A DNA stretch of 64,000 nucleotides from Pseudomonadota bacterium (GCA_021793155.1 JAJYTF010000011.1:62001-126000), one strand, 5' to 3'. Numbered from the stretch's first letter, positions 9,583 to 17,516 are shown. Translations and numbers: made by a program. The notes: generated from the sequence alone by a model not told the origin.

Positions 9583-9660
9583 TGTCATCCCGACGACCAC
9601 CGGGAGGAAGGATCTCCTCTCCCTCCAGAGATCCTTCGGCCCGTGGCCTCAGGATGGCAC
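9583..9660. repeat. Palindromic intergenic repeat (GGATCTC...GAGATCC family)
   Basis: The sequence holds a perfect 9-bp inverted repeat AAGGATCTC (9608-9616) / GAGATCCTT (9628-9636). It is framed by TGTCATCC on the left and a degenerate complement, CTCAGGATGGCA, on the right. The layout matches a common dispersed intergenic element of alphaproteobacterial genomes. It lies in the nnrU-norC gap upstream of the FNR-like box. Other copies are not present in this window. Confidence 0.6.
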
Positions 9661-9677
9661 GGAATGGCCACAGCGCC

Positions 9678-9691
9678 TTGACGCCGCTCAA
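9678..9691 (+). promoter_or_regulatory. FNR/NNR-type regulator box upstream of norC
   Basis: TTGACGCCGCTCAA matches the FNR/Dnr/NNR consensus TTGAC-N4-GTCAA at nine of ten half-site bases. It lies 138 bases before the norC start. A weak -10-like GATACA follows near 9735-9740, which would put the box in an upstream (class I) activator position. Known biology: nor operons are induced by NO-sensing CRP/FNR proteins under low oxygen. Binding itself is inferred. Confidence 0.6.
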
Positions 9692-9829
9692 CCATCGGGC
9701 CTGACCAACGTCAAGGAGCGCACTGGCCGGGAACGATACACCACGATGGACCGGGCGCCGCCCAGCGGGTTTTCGTATCCGAGTTTCCGACTCTGGTTTG
9801 GCGTTCATTTTGTGACCGTGGAGAAAGAT

Positions 9830-10273
9830 ATGTCGGAGAGACTCACCAAGTCAGCCGCCAGAAACATATTTTTCGGGGGGACGATCTTCTTTTTTGTAAT
9901 TTTCGTCGCCCTCGTCGCCCAGAGCGTTTCCTATGCCAGCCAGAACGGTGCGGTACCCAGCGATTCAGTCGCGCATGGCAAACGGATATGGGAACGTCAT
10001 GCCTGCTTCGACTGCCACACGCTGTTCGGTGAAGGCGCCCGCTTCGCGCCGGAACTGGGCAAGGTGTGGTTGCGCTACGGCGGCGCCGAAGACCCCGAAG
10101 GGGCCCGCGAGCGCCTGAAGGACTGGATCAAGTCGCAGCCGACCCGCGTCGAAGGACGGCACCAGATGCCGCATTTCGACCTCACCGAAAAGGACCTCGA
10201 CGATCTGATCGATTTCCTTCGCTACACCAGCACCATCAACACCCAGAACTGGCCGCCGAAAGGCCGGGGCTGA
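9830..10273 (+). CDS. norC: Nitric oxide reductase cytochrome c subunit NorC
   Basis: 147-residue membrane-anchored cytochrome c, the electron-entry subunit of cNOR. An N-terminal transmembrane helix (residues ~13-35) precedes a periplasmic domain with the haem c motif C59-FD-C62-H63 and the likely axial methionine M113 in HQMPHF. The frame is open far upstream, but the ATG at 9830 has GTGGAGAAAG immediately before it and gives the canonical length. It is first in norCBQDEF, 21 bases before norB, and is probably controlled by the FNR/NNR-type box at 9678. Confidence 0.95.
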   Translation: MSERLTKSAARNIFFGGTIFFFVIFVALVAQSVSYASQNGAVPSDSVAHGKRIWERHACFDCHTLFGEGARFAPELGKVWLRYGGAEDPEGARERLKDWIKSQPTRVEGRHQMPHFDLTEKDLDDLIDFLRYTSTINTQNWPPKGRG

Positions 10274-10294
10274 GTTTGAAAGGGATGGTTTGAA

Positions 10295-11647
10295 ATGAAA
10301 TACCAATCGCAAAAAGTCGCCCAGCTCTATTTCGTTGGTGCGCTGATCCTGTTCGCCGCCCAGATCACGTTCGGCCTGCTCGGCGCGACTCTTTATGTTG
10401 CACCGACCTCCCTGCCCGACTTCCTGCCGTTCAACGTGATCCGCATGGTCCACACCAACGCGCTGGTGGTTTGGCTGCTGATGGGTTTCTTCGGCGCCAC
10501 CTTTTACCTGCTGCCCGAGGAAACCGAGTCCGAACTCCATAGCCCCTTCCTCGCCAAGCTGCAGTTCTGGCTGTTCTTCATCGCCGCCGGCATCGCGGTG
10601 GGCGGCTATCTGATGGGATATTCGGCCGACGAAGGCCGCTCCTACCTGGAGCAGCCCCTGCCCATCAAGATCGGCATCGTCATCGTCGCCCTGATGTTCC
10701 TGTACAACTGCTCGATGACCGTGCTGAAAGGCCGCAAGACGGTGATCAGCAACATCCTTCTGCTGGGCCTGTGGGGCATCGCGATCTTCTTCCTGTTCGC
10801 CTTCTATAACCCGGCCAATATCATCCTCGACAAGATGTTCTGGTGGTGGGTCGTCCATCTGTGGGTTGAAGGTGTGTGGGAACTGGTCATGGCCTCGATC
10901 CTCGCCTTCCTGGTCATCAAGATGACCGGCGTCGACCGCGAGGTGGTGGAGAAGTGGCTCTATGTGATCATCGGCCTGGCGCTGTTCACCGGCATCCTGG
11001 GCACCGGCCACCACTACTACTGGATCGGCGCTCCGGGCTACTGGAAGTGGATCGGCTCGGTCTTCTCGGCCCTGGAAATCACTCCGTTCTTCGCCATGGT
11101 CATCTTCACCTTCATGATGGTCTGGAAGGGCGGCCGCGACCACCCCAACAAGGCAGCGCTGCTGTGGTCCCTCGGTTGCTCGGTGACCGCCTTCTTCGGC
11201 GCCGGCGTCTGGGGCTTCCTGCACACGCTGGCCCCGATCAACTACTACTCGCATGGCACCCAGGTGACGGCGGCCCATGGCCACCTGGCCTTCTACGGCG
11301 CCTATGCGATGATCAACCTGGCAATGATCACCTACGCCATGCCGCAATTGAAGAACCGCGCGCCCTATAACCAGCTGCTCAACATCTGGAGCTTCTGGAT
11401 CACCACTGCCGGCGTCTTCTTCATGACCTTCGCGCTGACTTTCGCCGGAGTGGTGCAGACCCACCTGCAAGGCGTCGTCGGCCTGTCCTTCATGGAAGCG
11501 CAGGAGCAATTGGGCCTGTTCTACTGGCTGCGCCTGATCGGCGGTATCGCCACCGCGGTCGGTGTCGTCCTCTACATCTTCTCGATCCTCGTTCCCGTGG
11601 GTGCAAGAGCCGCTTCCCCAGCGGCCCGCATCCAGCCGGCAGAGTAA
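10295..11647 (+). CDS. norB: Nitric oxide reductase catalytic subunit NorB
   Basis: 450-residue haem-copper-oxidase-family subunit that reduces NO to N2O at a haem b3/FeB site. Metal ligands are in place: H53 (low-spin haem b), H188, H239 and H240 with E192 (FeB), H328 (haem b3) and H330 (haem b). Their spacing equals that of the characterised Pseudomonas enzyme from the first FeB histidine on. Twelve hydrophobic helices are visible, as expected. It follows norC directly. A GC-rich hairpin with a T-run after the stop may reduce read-through into norQDEF. Confidence 0.96.
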   Translation: MKYQSQKVAQLYFVGALILFAAQITFGLLGATLYVAPTSLPDFLPFNVIRMVHTNALVVWLLMGFFGATFYLLPEETESELHSPFLAKLQFWLFFIAAGIAVGGYLMGYSADEGRSYLEQPLPIKIGIVIVALMFLYNCSMTVLKGRKTVISNILLLGLWGIAIFFLFAFYNPANIILDKMFWWWVVHLWVEGVWELVMASILAFLVIKMTGVDREVVEKWLYVIIGLALFTGILGTGHHYYWIGAPGYWKWIGSVFSALEITPFFAMVIFTFMMVWKGGRDHPNKAALLWSLGCSVTAFFGAGVWGFLHTLAPINYYSHGTQVTAAHGHLAFYGAYAMINLAMITYAMPQLKNRAPYNQLLNIWSFWITTAGVFFMTFALTFAGVVQTHLQGVVGLSFMEAQEQLGLFYWLRLIGGIATAVGVVLYIFSILVPVGARAASPAARIQPAE

Positions 11648-11660
11648 CGCCGGGATCCCC

Positions 11661-11708
11661 TGGCGGCGGCCGCCACTGTCATCCTTTGGCGCCGCCGCCG
11701 CTTTTTTT
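11661..11708 (+). terminator. Rho-independent terminator or attenuator between norB and norQ
   Basis: GGCGGCGGC (11662-11670) can pair perfectly with GCCGCCGCC (11691-11699), and seven T residues follow at 11702-11708. Because norQDEF follows in the same direction without an obvious new promoter, partial termination giving more norCB than norQDEF is plausible. The distal part CCTTTGGCGCCGCCGC recurs in the hairpin after the M48 protease gene near 49140. Confidence 0.65.
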
Positions 11709-11734
11709 CGAATTTCCTTTCGGGAGAGCGCCCC

Positions 11735-12535
11735 ATGTTGGCCGAACGCGCCGCGTTGCGTGAAATCCCCTTCTACCTTCCCACCGGCGCGGAATGCGCC
11801 TTGTTCGAACAGGCTTATCGCCGCCACCTGCCGTTGCTCCTGAAAGGTCCCACCGGCTGTGGCAAGACGCGCTTCGTCGCCCATATGGCGGCCCGCCTGG
11901 GGCGCCCCCTCTACACCGTGTCCTGCCACGACGATCTGACCGCCGCCGATCTGACCGGCCGCTACCTGTTGAAGGGCGGCGAGACAGTGTGGACGGACGG
12001 GCCGCTGACGCGCGCCGTCCGCGAAGGCGGGATCTGCTATCTCGACGAAGTGGTCGAGGCACGCAAGGACGTCACGGTGGTGCTGCACCCGCTGACCGAC
12101 GACCGCCGCATCCTGCCCCTCGAGCGCACCGGAGAAATACTCGAGGCGCCCGACGAATTCATGCTGGTGGTCAGCTACAACCCCGGCTACCAAAACATTC
12201 TGAAGTCGCTCAAGCCATCGACTCGCCAGCGTTTCGTCGCCATGGAATTCGATTTCCCACCGGCCGAGGCGGAAATCCGCATCGTCGCCGCCGAGTCGGG
12301 CCTCTCCGAAGATCGCGTCAAGCCACTGGTTCTGCTGGCCCACCGCCTGCGGCAGATGAAAGGCCAGGATCTCGAGGAAGGCGTATCGACCCGCTTGCTG
12401 GTCTATTGCGCCAGTCTGCTCGGCTCGGGCATCCCGCTGGATGCGGCGGTGCGCGCCGCCATCGTTGAACCGCTGTCCGACGAACCGGACGTCAAGCAGG
12501 GCCTGATGGAAGCGGTTACGGCGATTTTGGGATAG
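11735..12535 (+). CDS. norQ: NorQ, MoxR-type AAA ATPase for NO reductase activation
   Basis: 266-residue CbbQ/NorQ/MoxR-family ATPase with Walker A GPTGCGKT (residues 38-45), Walker B CYLDEVVEA and sensor segment VVSYNPGY. With the VWA protein NorD it is thought to insert the FeB iron or otherwise activate NorCB. The start ATG at 11735 is preceded by GGGAGAG. The product has the normal family length and no anomalies. Confidence 0.94.
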   Translation: MLAERAALREIPFYLPTGAECALFEQAYRRHLPLLLKGPTGCGKTRFVAHMAARLGRPLYTVSCHDDLTAADLTGRYLLKGGETVWTDGPLTRAVREGGICYLDEVVEARKDVTVVLHPLTDDRRILPLERTGEILEAPDEFMLVVSYNPGYQNILKSLKPSTRQRFVAMEFDFPPAEAEIRIVAAESGLSEDRVKPLVLLAHRLRQMKGQDLEEGVSTRLLVYCASLLGSGIPLDAAVRAAIVEPLSDEPDVKQGLMEAVTAILG

Positions 12536-12538
12536 ATC

Positions 12539-12561
12539 CCCTCGCCCCTTGCGGGCGAGGG
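12539..12561 (+). repeat. Perfect 9-bp hairpin immediately before norD
   Basis: CCCTCGCCC (12539-12547) and GGGCGAGGG (12553-12561) are perfect complements around a 5-base loop. They fill the short norQ-norD gap. The right arm lies just upstream of both candidate norD starts, so the hairpin could mask initiation, or it may simply be a small dispersed palindrome. Confidence 0.6.
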
Positions 12562-12580
12562 TTTCGGGATGGAGTGCAAC

Positions 12581-14485
12581 ATGGGCTTGTTGGACTACCT
12601 GGAACTGGAAGAGCAGGTCGGCCGGCGCTGGCATCGCTGGATCACCCGGGGAACCGACAGCTATCCTCGTCATCCCGAGGCGGCGGTCTCGCTGGAGAGC
12701 CTGCAACCTGCCCTGGCGGTGTTCTTCCGCGGCCTGGGCGGCGAAAGCGGCGTGCAGATCGCCGCGACCGCAGCCCGCCGCTCCACCCACCGCCTGAACT
12801 GGCGGCAGAAGCTGGGCATGGACGAAGAGCGGCTGGACCGGCCCAGCCTGGACGATGCCACTCTGTACCTGCCGTCCCAGATCGCCGTCTTTTCGGCACC
12901 GGCACTCAATCGTCGTTTGTATTTTTGGCTGGCTGCCTTCTTCACGGCCATGTGCGACCTTGGCCCGGCCGAGGGTGACGACGGATTTGCCCGGGATCTC
13001 GCCTTCCTCCGCCATGTCCGCGCGGCCACCACGCGAGTTCTGCACGACTTTCCCGGGCTTCGCGCCCCCCATGCCGAGCTTTGCCAGGCGGTGCTGGCGG
13101 CGCGCCCGAACCGCCGTCTGCCGCCCTGCGAGGCGGCGATGGAAGCGGCGGTGCGCGGCCTGCTCGGCGACCCGGCGGGCAGCGACCTGCCGGCCCTTTC
13201 CGGAGCCGGAAATTACAAGCCCTTCCTGCCTGTCCCGCTTTGGGGCGAGGTGACAGGCGCCGCCTTGCAGACGCCGCGCCGGCCCGAAGACGACGAGGAC
13301 GACCGGAGCGGCGACGCGGCCGAAGAGGAGGCTGAACAGAAGAAGCGCCAAGGCTTTCGTCGCGAGCAGGATCAGGCGGAACGCAACGACTCCCTGATGC
13401 TCAACCGCTTCGAGAAGATCCTGTCGCTGGCCGAGATGATCAACATCAACCGCAGCGTCGAGGACGATGACGAGGAGAACGCCCGCAAGGCCGCCGATGA
13501 TCTGGACGAGATCGCCGTCAGCCAATTCAAGCGCAAGCCGGCGGTCAAGCTGAAATTCGACCTGGACCTGCCGCCCGACGCCGTGCCGACCGGCGTGCTG
13601 GTCGGCAAACATCTTTATCCCGAATGGGATTATCGTCGGCGCGCCTATCACAGGAACCACTGCCAGGTCATCACCGCCCCGGCCGACGAGGAAGGCGAAT
13701 CCTGGTCGCCCGATGACGCCGCCCGCCGGCGGATCCGCCGGGTCCGCCGCCAGTTCGAAGCCTTGCGCCCGCGCCAGACCCTGCTTCGCCGGCAGGCCGA
13801 CGGCGATGACCTGGATCTCGAGGCGGTGGTGCGCGCGCGCTGCGACCTGATGGCCAGCGGGATCGGCTCGGACCGCGTGTTCACTCAGTTCCGCCCCACC
13901 GCCCGCGACCTGTCGGTAGCCCTGTTGATGGATGTTTCCTTGTCGACCGACGCCTGGGTACAGAACCGTCGCATCCTCGACGTCGAGAAAGAGGCACTGA
14001 CCACTCTTTGCCACGGCCTGAAGGCCTGCGACGACGAGTATGCCGTCTATACTTTCACCTCTCGCCGGCGCGATCTGGTGAAGGTGTCGACGGTCAAGGA
14101 TTTCGACGAGCCGTTCAGCGACACCACCGTGCGGCGGATCAGCGCCCTGAAGCCGGGCTATTATACCCGCATCGGCGCGGCCATCCGCCATGTTACCAAA
14201 TGCCTGAATGAGCGACCGCACCGTCATCGCCTGCTGCTGGTGCTGACCGATGGCAAGCCCAACGATGTCGACCATTATGAAGGCCGCTACGGCATCGAGG
14301 ACAGCCGCAAGGCGGTGCAGGAAGCCCGGCGCGCCGGACTTGCGGTGTTCGGGGTGACCATCGACCGCAAGGCGCAGGATTATTTCCCCATGCTGTTCGG
14401 CCGTGGCAGCTATGCCATCGTCGGCGATATCAACCGCCTGTCGGCAGCCCTTCCCAAGATCTACAGACAATTGGTGACGCGATGA
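12581..14485 (+). CDS. norD: NorD, VWA-domain partner of NorQ
   Basis: About 634 residues. The C-terminal von Willebrand A domain carries a MIDAS motif (LLMDVSLSTD) and LVLTDGKPNDVDHYEG. The middle is highly acidic (EDDEDDRSGDAAEEEAEQ), as in other NorD proteins. The start is set at ATG 12581 (MGLLDYLELEEQ), because GGAG lies 6 bases upstream; an in-frame ATG at 12569 is the alternative. The stop overlaps the norE start as ATGA. With NorQ it is required for active NO reductase in characterised denitrifiers. Confidence 0.93.
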   Translation: MGLLDYLELEEQVGRRWHRWITRGTDSYPRHPEAAVSLESLQPALAVFFRGLGGESGVQIAATAARRSTHRLNWRQKLGMDEERLDRPSLDDATLYLPSQIAVFSAPALNRRLYFWLAAFFTAMCDLGPAEGDDGFARDLAFLRHVRAATTRVLHDFPGLRAPHAELCQAVLAARPNRRLPPCEAAMEAAVRGLLGDPAGSDLPALSGAGNYKPFLPVPLWGEVTGAALQTPRRPEDDEDDRSGDAAEEEAEQKKRQGFRREQDQAERNDSLMLNRFEKILSLAEMININRSVEDDDEENARKAADDLDEIAVSQFKRKPAVKLKFDLDLPPDAVPTGVLVGKHLYPEWDYRRRAYHRNHCQVITAPADEEGESWSPDDAARRRIRRVRRQFEALRPRQTLLRRQADGDDLDLEAVVRARCDLMASGIGSDRVFTQFRPTARDLSVALLMDVSLSTDAWVQNRRILDVEKEALTTLCHGLKACDDEYAVYTFTSRRRDLVKVSTVKDFDEPFSDTTVRRISALKPGYYTRIGAAIRHVTKCLNERPHRHRLLLVLTDGKPNDVDHYEGRYGIEDSRKAVQEARRAGLAVFGVTIDRKAQDYFPMLFGRGSYAIVGDINRLSAALPKIYRQLVTR

Positions 14486-15162
14486 ACCAACATGCCGCCG
14501 TCATTCCCGCACAGGCGGGGATCCATGGCCGCGAGGGCTCGGTCGGTGGCCAACTCGCGCCGCCCGCCGCCCCCCAGATGGATTCCCGCCTGCGCGGGGA
14601 TGACGAAGAAGAAGCCGCCGACTGGGGTGCACTGTCGGATTTGCCCGGCAATCCCATGATGTGGGTGCTGATCCTGTCCGAACTGGTTGTGTTCGGCGCG
14701 TTCTTCGCCGCCTTCGCCGTGGCCCGGGCCATGGATCCTGCCGCATTCAATGCCAGCCAGGCGCATCTGGACCGGCTGGCCGGCGGCGTCAACACCATGG
14801 TGTTGCTGACCAGCGGACTGGCCGCCGCCCTGGCGGTCAAGACCCGCTCGGAGGGCCGCATTACCGCCTGTCGGCTGTGGCTGGCCACCGCCGGCATCGG
14901 GGGAGTGGTGTTCATGGGGGTGAAGCTGGCGGAGTACGCCGACAAGGCGTCGCAGGGTATCGGCCTGGAGACCGACACCTTTTTCACCCTGTTCTTCCTG
15001 ATGACCGGGTTCCACTTCCTGCATGTGGCCCTGGGCCTGGTATTTCTTGGTGTGGTGGCCTGGCGGTGCAGCATCGAGAACGTCGAGACCGGGACCGCCT
15101 TCTGGCACATGGTGGACCTCATCTGGGTCCTGCTCTATCCTCTGGTGTATCTGATCCGATGA
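14482..15162 (+). CDS. norE: NorE, cytochrome oxidase subunit III-like, with repeat-derived N-terminal extension
   Basis: 226-residue membrane protein of the cytochrome c oxidase subunit III family found in nor operons. The core begins at DWGALSDLPGNPMMWVLILSELVVFGAFF and contains about five hydrophobic helices. The first ~45 residues are not native NorE. They contain AVIPAQAGIH and MDSRLRGDD, the well-known translation of a dispersed palindromic repeat present here at 14499-14605. The ATG overlaps the norD stop and the frame remains open through the repeat, so a full protein can still be made. NorE is accessory to NO reductase, so the extension may be tolerated. Confidence 0.88.
   Translation: MNQHAAVIPAQAGIHGREGSVGGQLAPPAAPQMDSRLRGDDEEEAADWGALSDLPGNPMMWVLILSELVVFGAFFAAFAVARAMDPAAFNASQAHLDRLAGGVNTMVLLTSGLAAALAVKTRSEGRITACRLWLATAGIGGVVFMGVKLAEYADKASQGIGLETDTFFTLFFLMTGFHFLHVALGLVFLGVVAWRCSIENVETGTAFWHMVDLIWVLLYPLVYLIR
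14499..14605. repeat. REP-like palindromic element inside the norE 5' end
   Basis: The left arm, 14499-14526, begins CGTCATTCCCGCACAGGCGG. The right arm, 14578-14605, is its imperfect inverse, ending TGCGCGGGGATGACG; three of 28 positions differ. A related copy lies between the acyl-CoA synthetase and desaturase genes at 40858-40922. The insertion starts just after the fifth norE codon and stays in frame. Confidence 0.85.
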
Positions 15163-15443
15163 TAACTCGATTTCGACTGCTGGCGGCCTGGGCCACGCTG
15201 ATGGCGCTGACCGGCCTTTCGCTGACCGCTTCCGAAGCTGCGACAGCCGGAGCGGTTCGTCCCCTCGGCCTGGTTCCGGTCACCCTGGTGCTCGGCGCCG
15301 GCTTCTTCAAGGCGGTGCAGATCCTGTGGACCTATCTCGGCCTGGGACGATCGACCCTGGCATGGAAAAGCACCTTCGTCGGGTTTCTGACGGTCATCTG
15401 CCTGGTGATCTTTTCCGCCTATGCGGTGGCTTTGGCCAGATAG
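15159..15443 (+). CDS. norF: NorF small membrane protein
   Basis: 94-residue protein with three hydrophobic segments (LLAAWATLMALTGLSLT, LGLVPVTLVLGAGFFKAVQILWTYLGLG, FVGFLTVICLVIFSAYAVALA), resembling NorF and cytochrome oxidase subunit IV-type proteins. Its ATG overlaps the norE stop (ATGA), so it is translationally coupled as the last gene of the nor operon. The role in NO reductase maturation or stability is accessory and poorly defined. It converges with the next kinase gene with only two bases between the stops. Confidence 0.85.
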   Translation: MITRFRLLAAWATLMALTGLSLTASEAATAGAVRPLGLVPVTLVLGAGFFKAVQILWTYLGLGRSTLAWKSTFVGFLTVICLVIFSAYAVALAR

Positions 15444-15445
15444 CC

Positions 15446-16741
15446 TCAGGCGGCCTGGCGGGCATGCGCGCCCGCCAGCGGCACTTCGACGAAGAACAGT
15501 GAACCTTTGCCGACCTGCGAGCGCACACCGACCCGGTGGCCGAGCAGGTCGCAAAGACGCCGCACGATGGCCAAGCCAAGACCGAGCCCCTGCCCTTCCT
15601 CACGCTGCACCGATTTCACCTGGGTGAACTCCTCGAAGATTTCAGCCAAGCGATCGGGCGGAATACCGATTCCGGTGTCCCACACCTCGATACACACGCA
15701 GGAACCGCGGTGCCGGCAGCCCACCAAAATCCGTCCTTGCGGGGTATAGCGCACGGCGTTGGCCACCAGGTTCTGGACCACCCGCGCGAGCAGCGCCGGA
15801 TCGCTGTTCACCTTGGCCGAGGACGGCATCACCGTGAGACGGAGACCCTTTTGTCCGGCCACCGGCTCGAATTCGGCAGCGGCACGGAGAAGGAGATCAT
15901 TCACCGGAAAGTCCTGCGCCTGGGGCACGACCACGCCGGCATCGAGTTTCGACATGTCGAGCAGTGAATCGAGCAAGGATTTCAAACCTTCCAGTGAACG
16001 GTCGAGGTCGGCCAGGATCTTGCTGCTGTGCTCGTCGGCCAGTCGGTAGGACAAGGCCTGGCTGAAATAGAACATCGCCTGCACCGGCTGGCGCAGGTCA
16101 TGGCTGGCGGTGGCCAGGAACTTGGACTTGGCCAGATTGGCCCGCTCGGCGCCCTCTTTGGCATGGCGCAGTTGCTGCTCGACCGCCGCCCGCTGGCCGA
16201 TTTCGTTCTGCAGAGCCTGATTGGCCCGCTCCAGGTCAGCCGTGCGATCGCGCACCCGCTGTTCGAGCACGGCATTGGAGGCGCGGACCATCGCCTCGGC
16301 CTTCTCGCGCTCACCGATTTCCCGGACCAGCGCCGCGTTGGCGGCCTCCATCGCGCGCGGGCCGGGCAAGCTCAGGGCCTGCGGAAGCAGCGGCCAGAGC
16401 GCGACGGCAGTGGCCATCGAGACCACGGCAGTCACCGCCTTGATGGCCCCGGACGCCAGATAGTCCGGGTAGAACAGCGTCCATATGTTCATGAAATGGG
16501 TGGTGCCGCAGGCCAGAATGAACAGCCCGAACATCCCGAATATCCAGCGGTAGCGCAGATCTTCCCGCTTCAAGGCGAAATAGACCAAGGCAAATGGTAT
16601 TGAATAATAGGCAAGGGCGATTATTCCGTCCGATACGGCGTGAAGCCATAATGCCGGACCATAATCGAGGCATACCGCATGGGGCAGGTAAGTCTGTTGC
16701 GATGCGAAAAGCTGACGCCAGAAATCGATCAACGAGGACAT
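15446..16741 (-). CDS. Histidine kinase with ethylene-receptor-like membrane sensor
   Basis: 431 residues. The N-terminal three-helix membrane domain has the residue set of the plant ETR1 ethylene-binding site with exact spacing: D38, Y45, I75, C78 and H82, corresponding to ETR1 D25, Y32, I62, C65 and H69 (motifs SDGIIALAYYSIP and FILACGTTHF). In ETR1 the Cys and His hold the copper ion. A coiled-coil linker (residues ~130-200) leads to a HisKA box with H214 (ATASHDLRQP) and an HATPase domain with DTGIGI and GLGLGLA. There is no receiver domain and no adjacent regulator. Start ATG 16741 is preceded by GGGAAGG. Ligand and output are unknown. Confidence 0.88.
   Translation of the reverse strand: MSSLIDFWRQLFASQQTYLPHAVCLDYGPALWLHAVSDGIIALAYYSIPFALVYFALKREDLRYRWIFGMFGLFILACGTTHFMNIWTLFYPDYLASGAIKAVTAVVSMATAVALWPLLPQALSLPGPRAMEAANAALVREIGEREKAEAMVRASNAVLEQRVRDRTADLERANQALQNEIGQRAAVEQQLRHAKEGAERANLAKSKFLATASHDLRQPVQAMFYFSQALSYRLADEHSSKILADLDRSLEGLKSLLDSLLDMSKLDAGVVVPQAQDFPVNDLLLRAAAEFEPVAGQKGLRLTVMPSSAKVNSDPALLARVVQNLVANAVRYTPQGRILVGCRHRGSCVCIEVWDTGIGIPPDRLAEIFEEFTQVKSVQREEGQGLGLGLAIVRRLCDLLGHRVGVRSQVGKGSLFFVEVPLAGAHARQAA
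15455..15478. terminator. 9-bp inverted repeat at the norF/kinase convergence
   Basis: CTGGCGGGC (15455-15463) and GCCCGCCAG (15470-15478) are perfect complements around a 6-base loop, immediately after the norF stop and inside the last codons of the convergent kinase. There is no T-run, so this is a possible bidirectional transcription barrier, not a classical terminator. Confidence 0.4.
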
Positions 16742-16964
16742 CCATCCTTCCCGATAAATGGATTAGGATTTACTGCTTCGGGACAGCCATATGGGGTCGG
16801 CTCCCCTTTTGGGGAAGGCGGCGGATCTGGCCTTTAAGGGGTAGTCCTGCCCGACTTTTCCGACGGTGTAATGCAACCTTTGTTTTAGGATAGAATGAGG
16901 TTTGGCAAGATTCGGCCGGGCTACGGCTTGTCACCCGGCCCGCGCCCCCGAAGGAGGAGGCCCG

Positions 16965-17516
16965 ATGTTCCCCACTCCGACGCGCGTCTTCCTGACCAAG
17001 GGTGTCGGAATCCACCGGCACGCCCTCACGGCCTTCGAATTCGCATTGCGCGACGCCGATATCGAGCAGCAGAACCTGGTCTTCGTCTCGTCGATCCTGC
17101 CGCCGCGCTGCGAACTGGTCAGCCACGCCGCAGGTATCGAAATGCTCAAGCCGGGTGACATCACTTTCTGCATCATGGCCCGCGCCGAGACCGACGAGCC
17201 CGGTCGCCATGTGCACGCCAGTATCGGACTCGCCAGACCCGCCGACCCAGGCATGTACGGATACATTTCAGAACATCACGGCTTCGGGATGAACGCCGCC
17301 GCCAGTGGCGAATACGCCGAAGACCTGGCGGCCACCATGCTGGCTTCGACCCTTGGGCTCGACTTCGACCCCGAGGCGGCATGGAACGAGCGCAAGCAGC
17401 TTTACGAGCACAGCCAGGTGATCATCGACAGCATGTCGGTCACCGCCTCGGCGGAATGCGGCGCCGATGGCCGCTGGACCTGCGCCCTGGCGGCGGCGGT
17501 TTTCCTGTTCTCGTGA
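16965..17516 (+). CDS. Pyruvoyl-dependent arginine decarboxylase
   Basis: 183-residue proenzyme of the PvlArgDC family. It converts arginine to agmatine, a polyamine precursor, after self-cleavage to form a pyruvoyl group. The cleavage site is visible as V41-S42-S43-I in FVSSILPP, like the Ser-Ser site of the Methanocaldococcus enzyme; family motifs GDITFCIMARAE and GYISEHHGFG follow. The ATG at 16965 has a strong AAGGAGGAGG site 4 bases upstream. It stands alone between the ethylene-receptor-like kinase and an unknown gene. The family is patchy in Proteobacteria, so transfer is possible. A separate ornithine decarboxylase lies at 51.1 kb. Confidence 0.9.
   Translation: MFPTPTRVFLTKGVGIHRHALTAFEFALRDADIEQQNLVFVSSILPPRCELVSHAAGIEMLKPGDITFCIMARAETDEPGRHVHASIGLARPADPGMYGYISEHHGFGMNAAASGEYAEDLAATMLASTLGLDFDPEAAWNERKQLYEHSQVIIDSMSVTASAECGADGRWTCALAAAVFLFS

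Noticed and set aside
9965-14470. A 1501-codon open frame on the minus strand opposite norCBQD
   Set aside because: It is antisense to well-supported nor genes, has a His/Gln/Arg/Gly-rich composition typical of the complement of GC-biased codons, and shows no domain or ribosome site.
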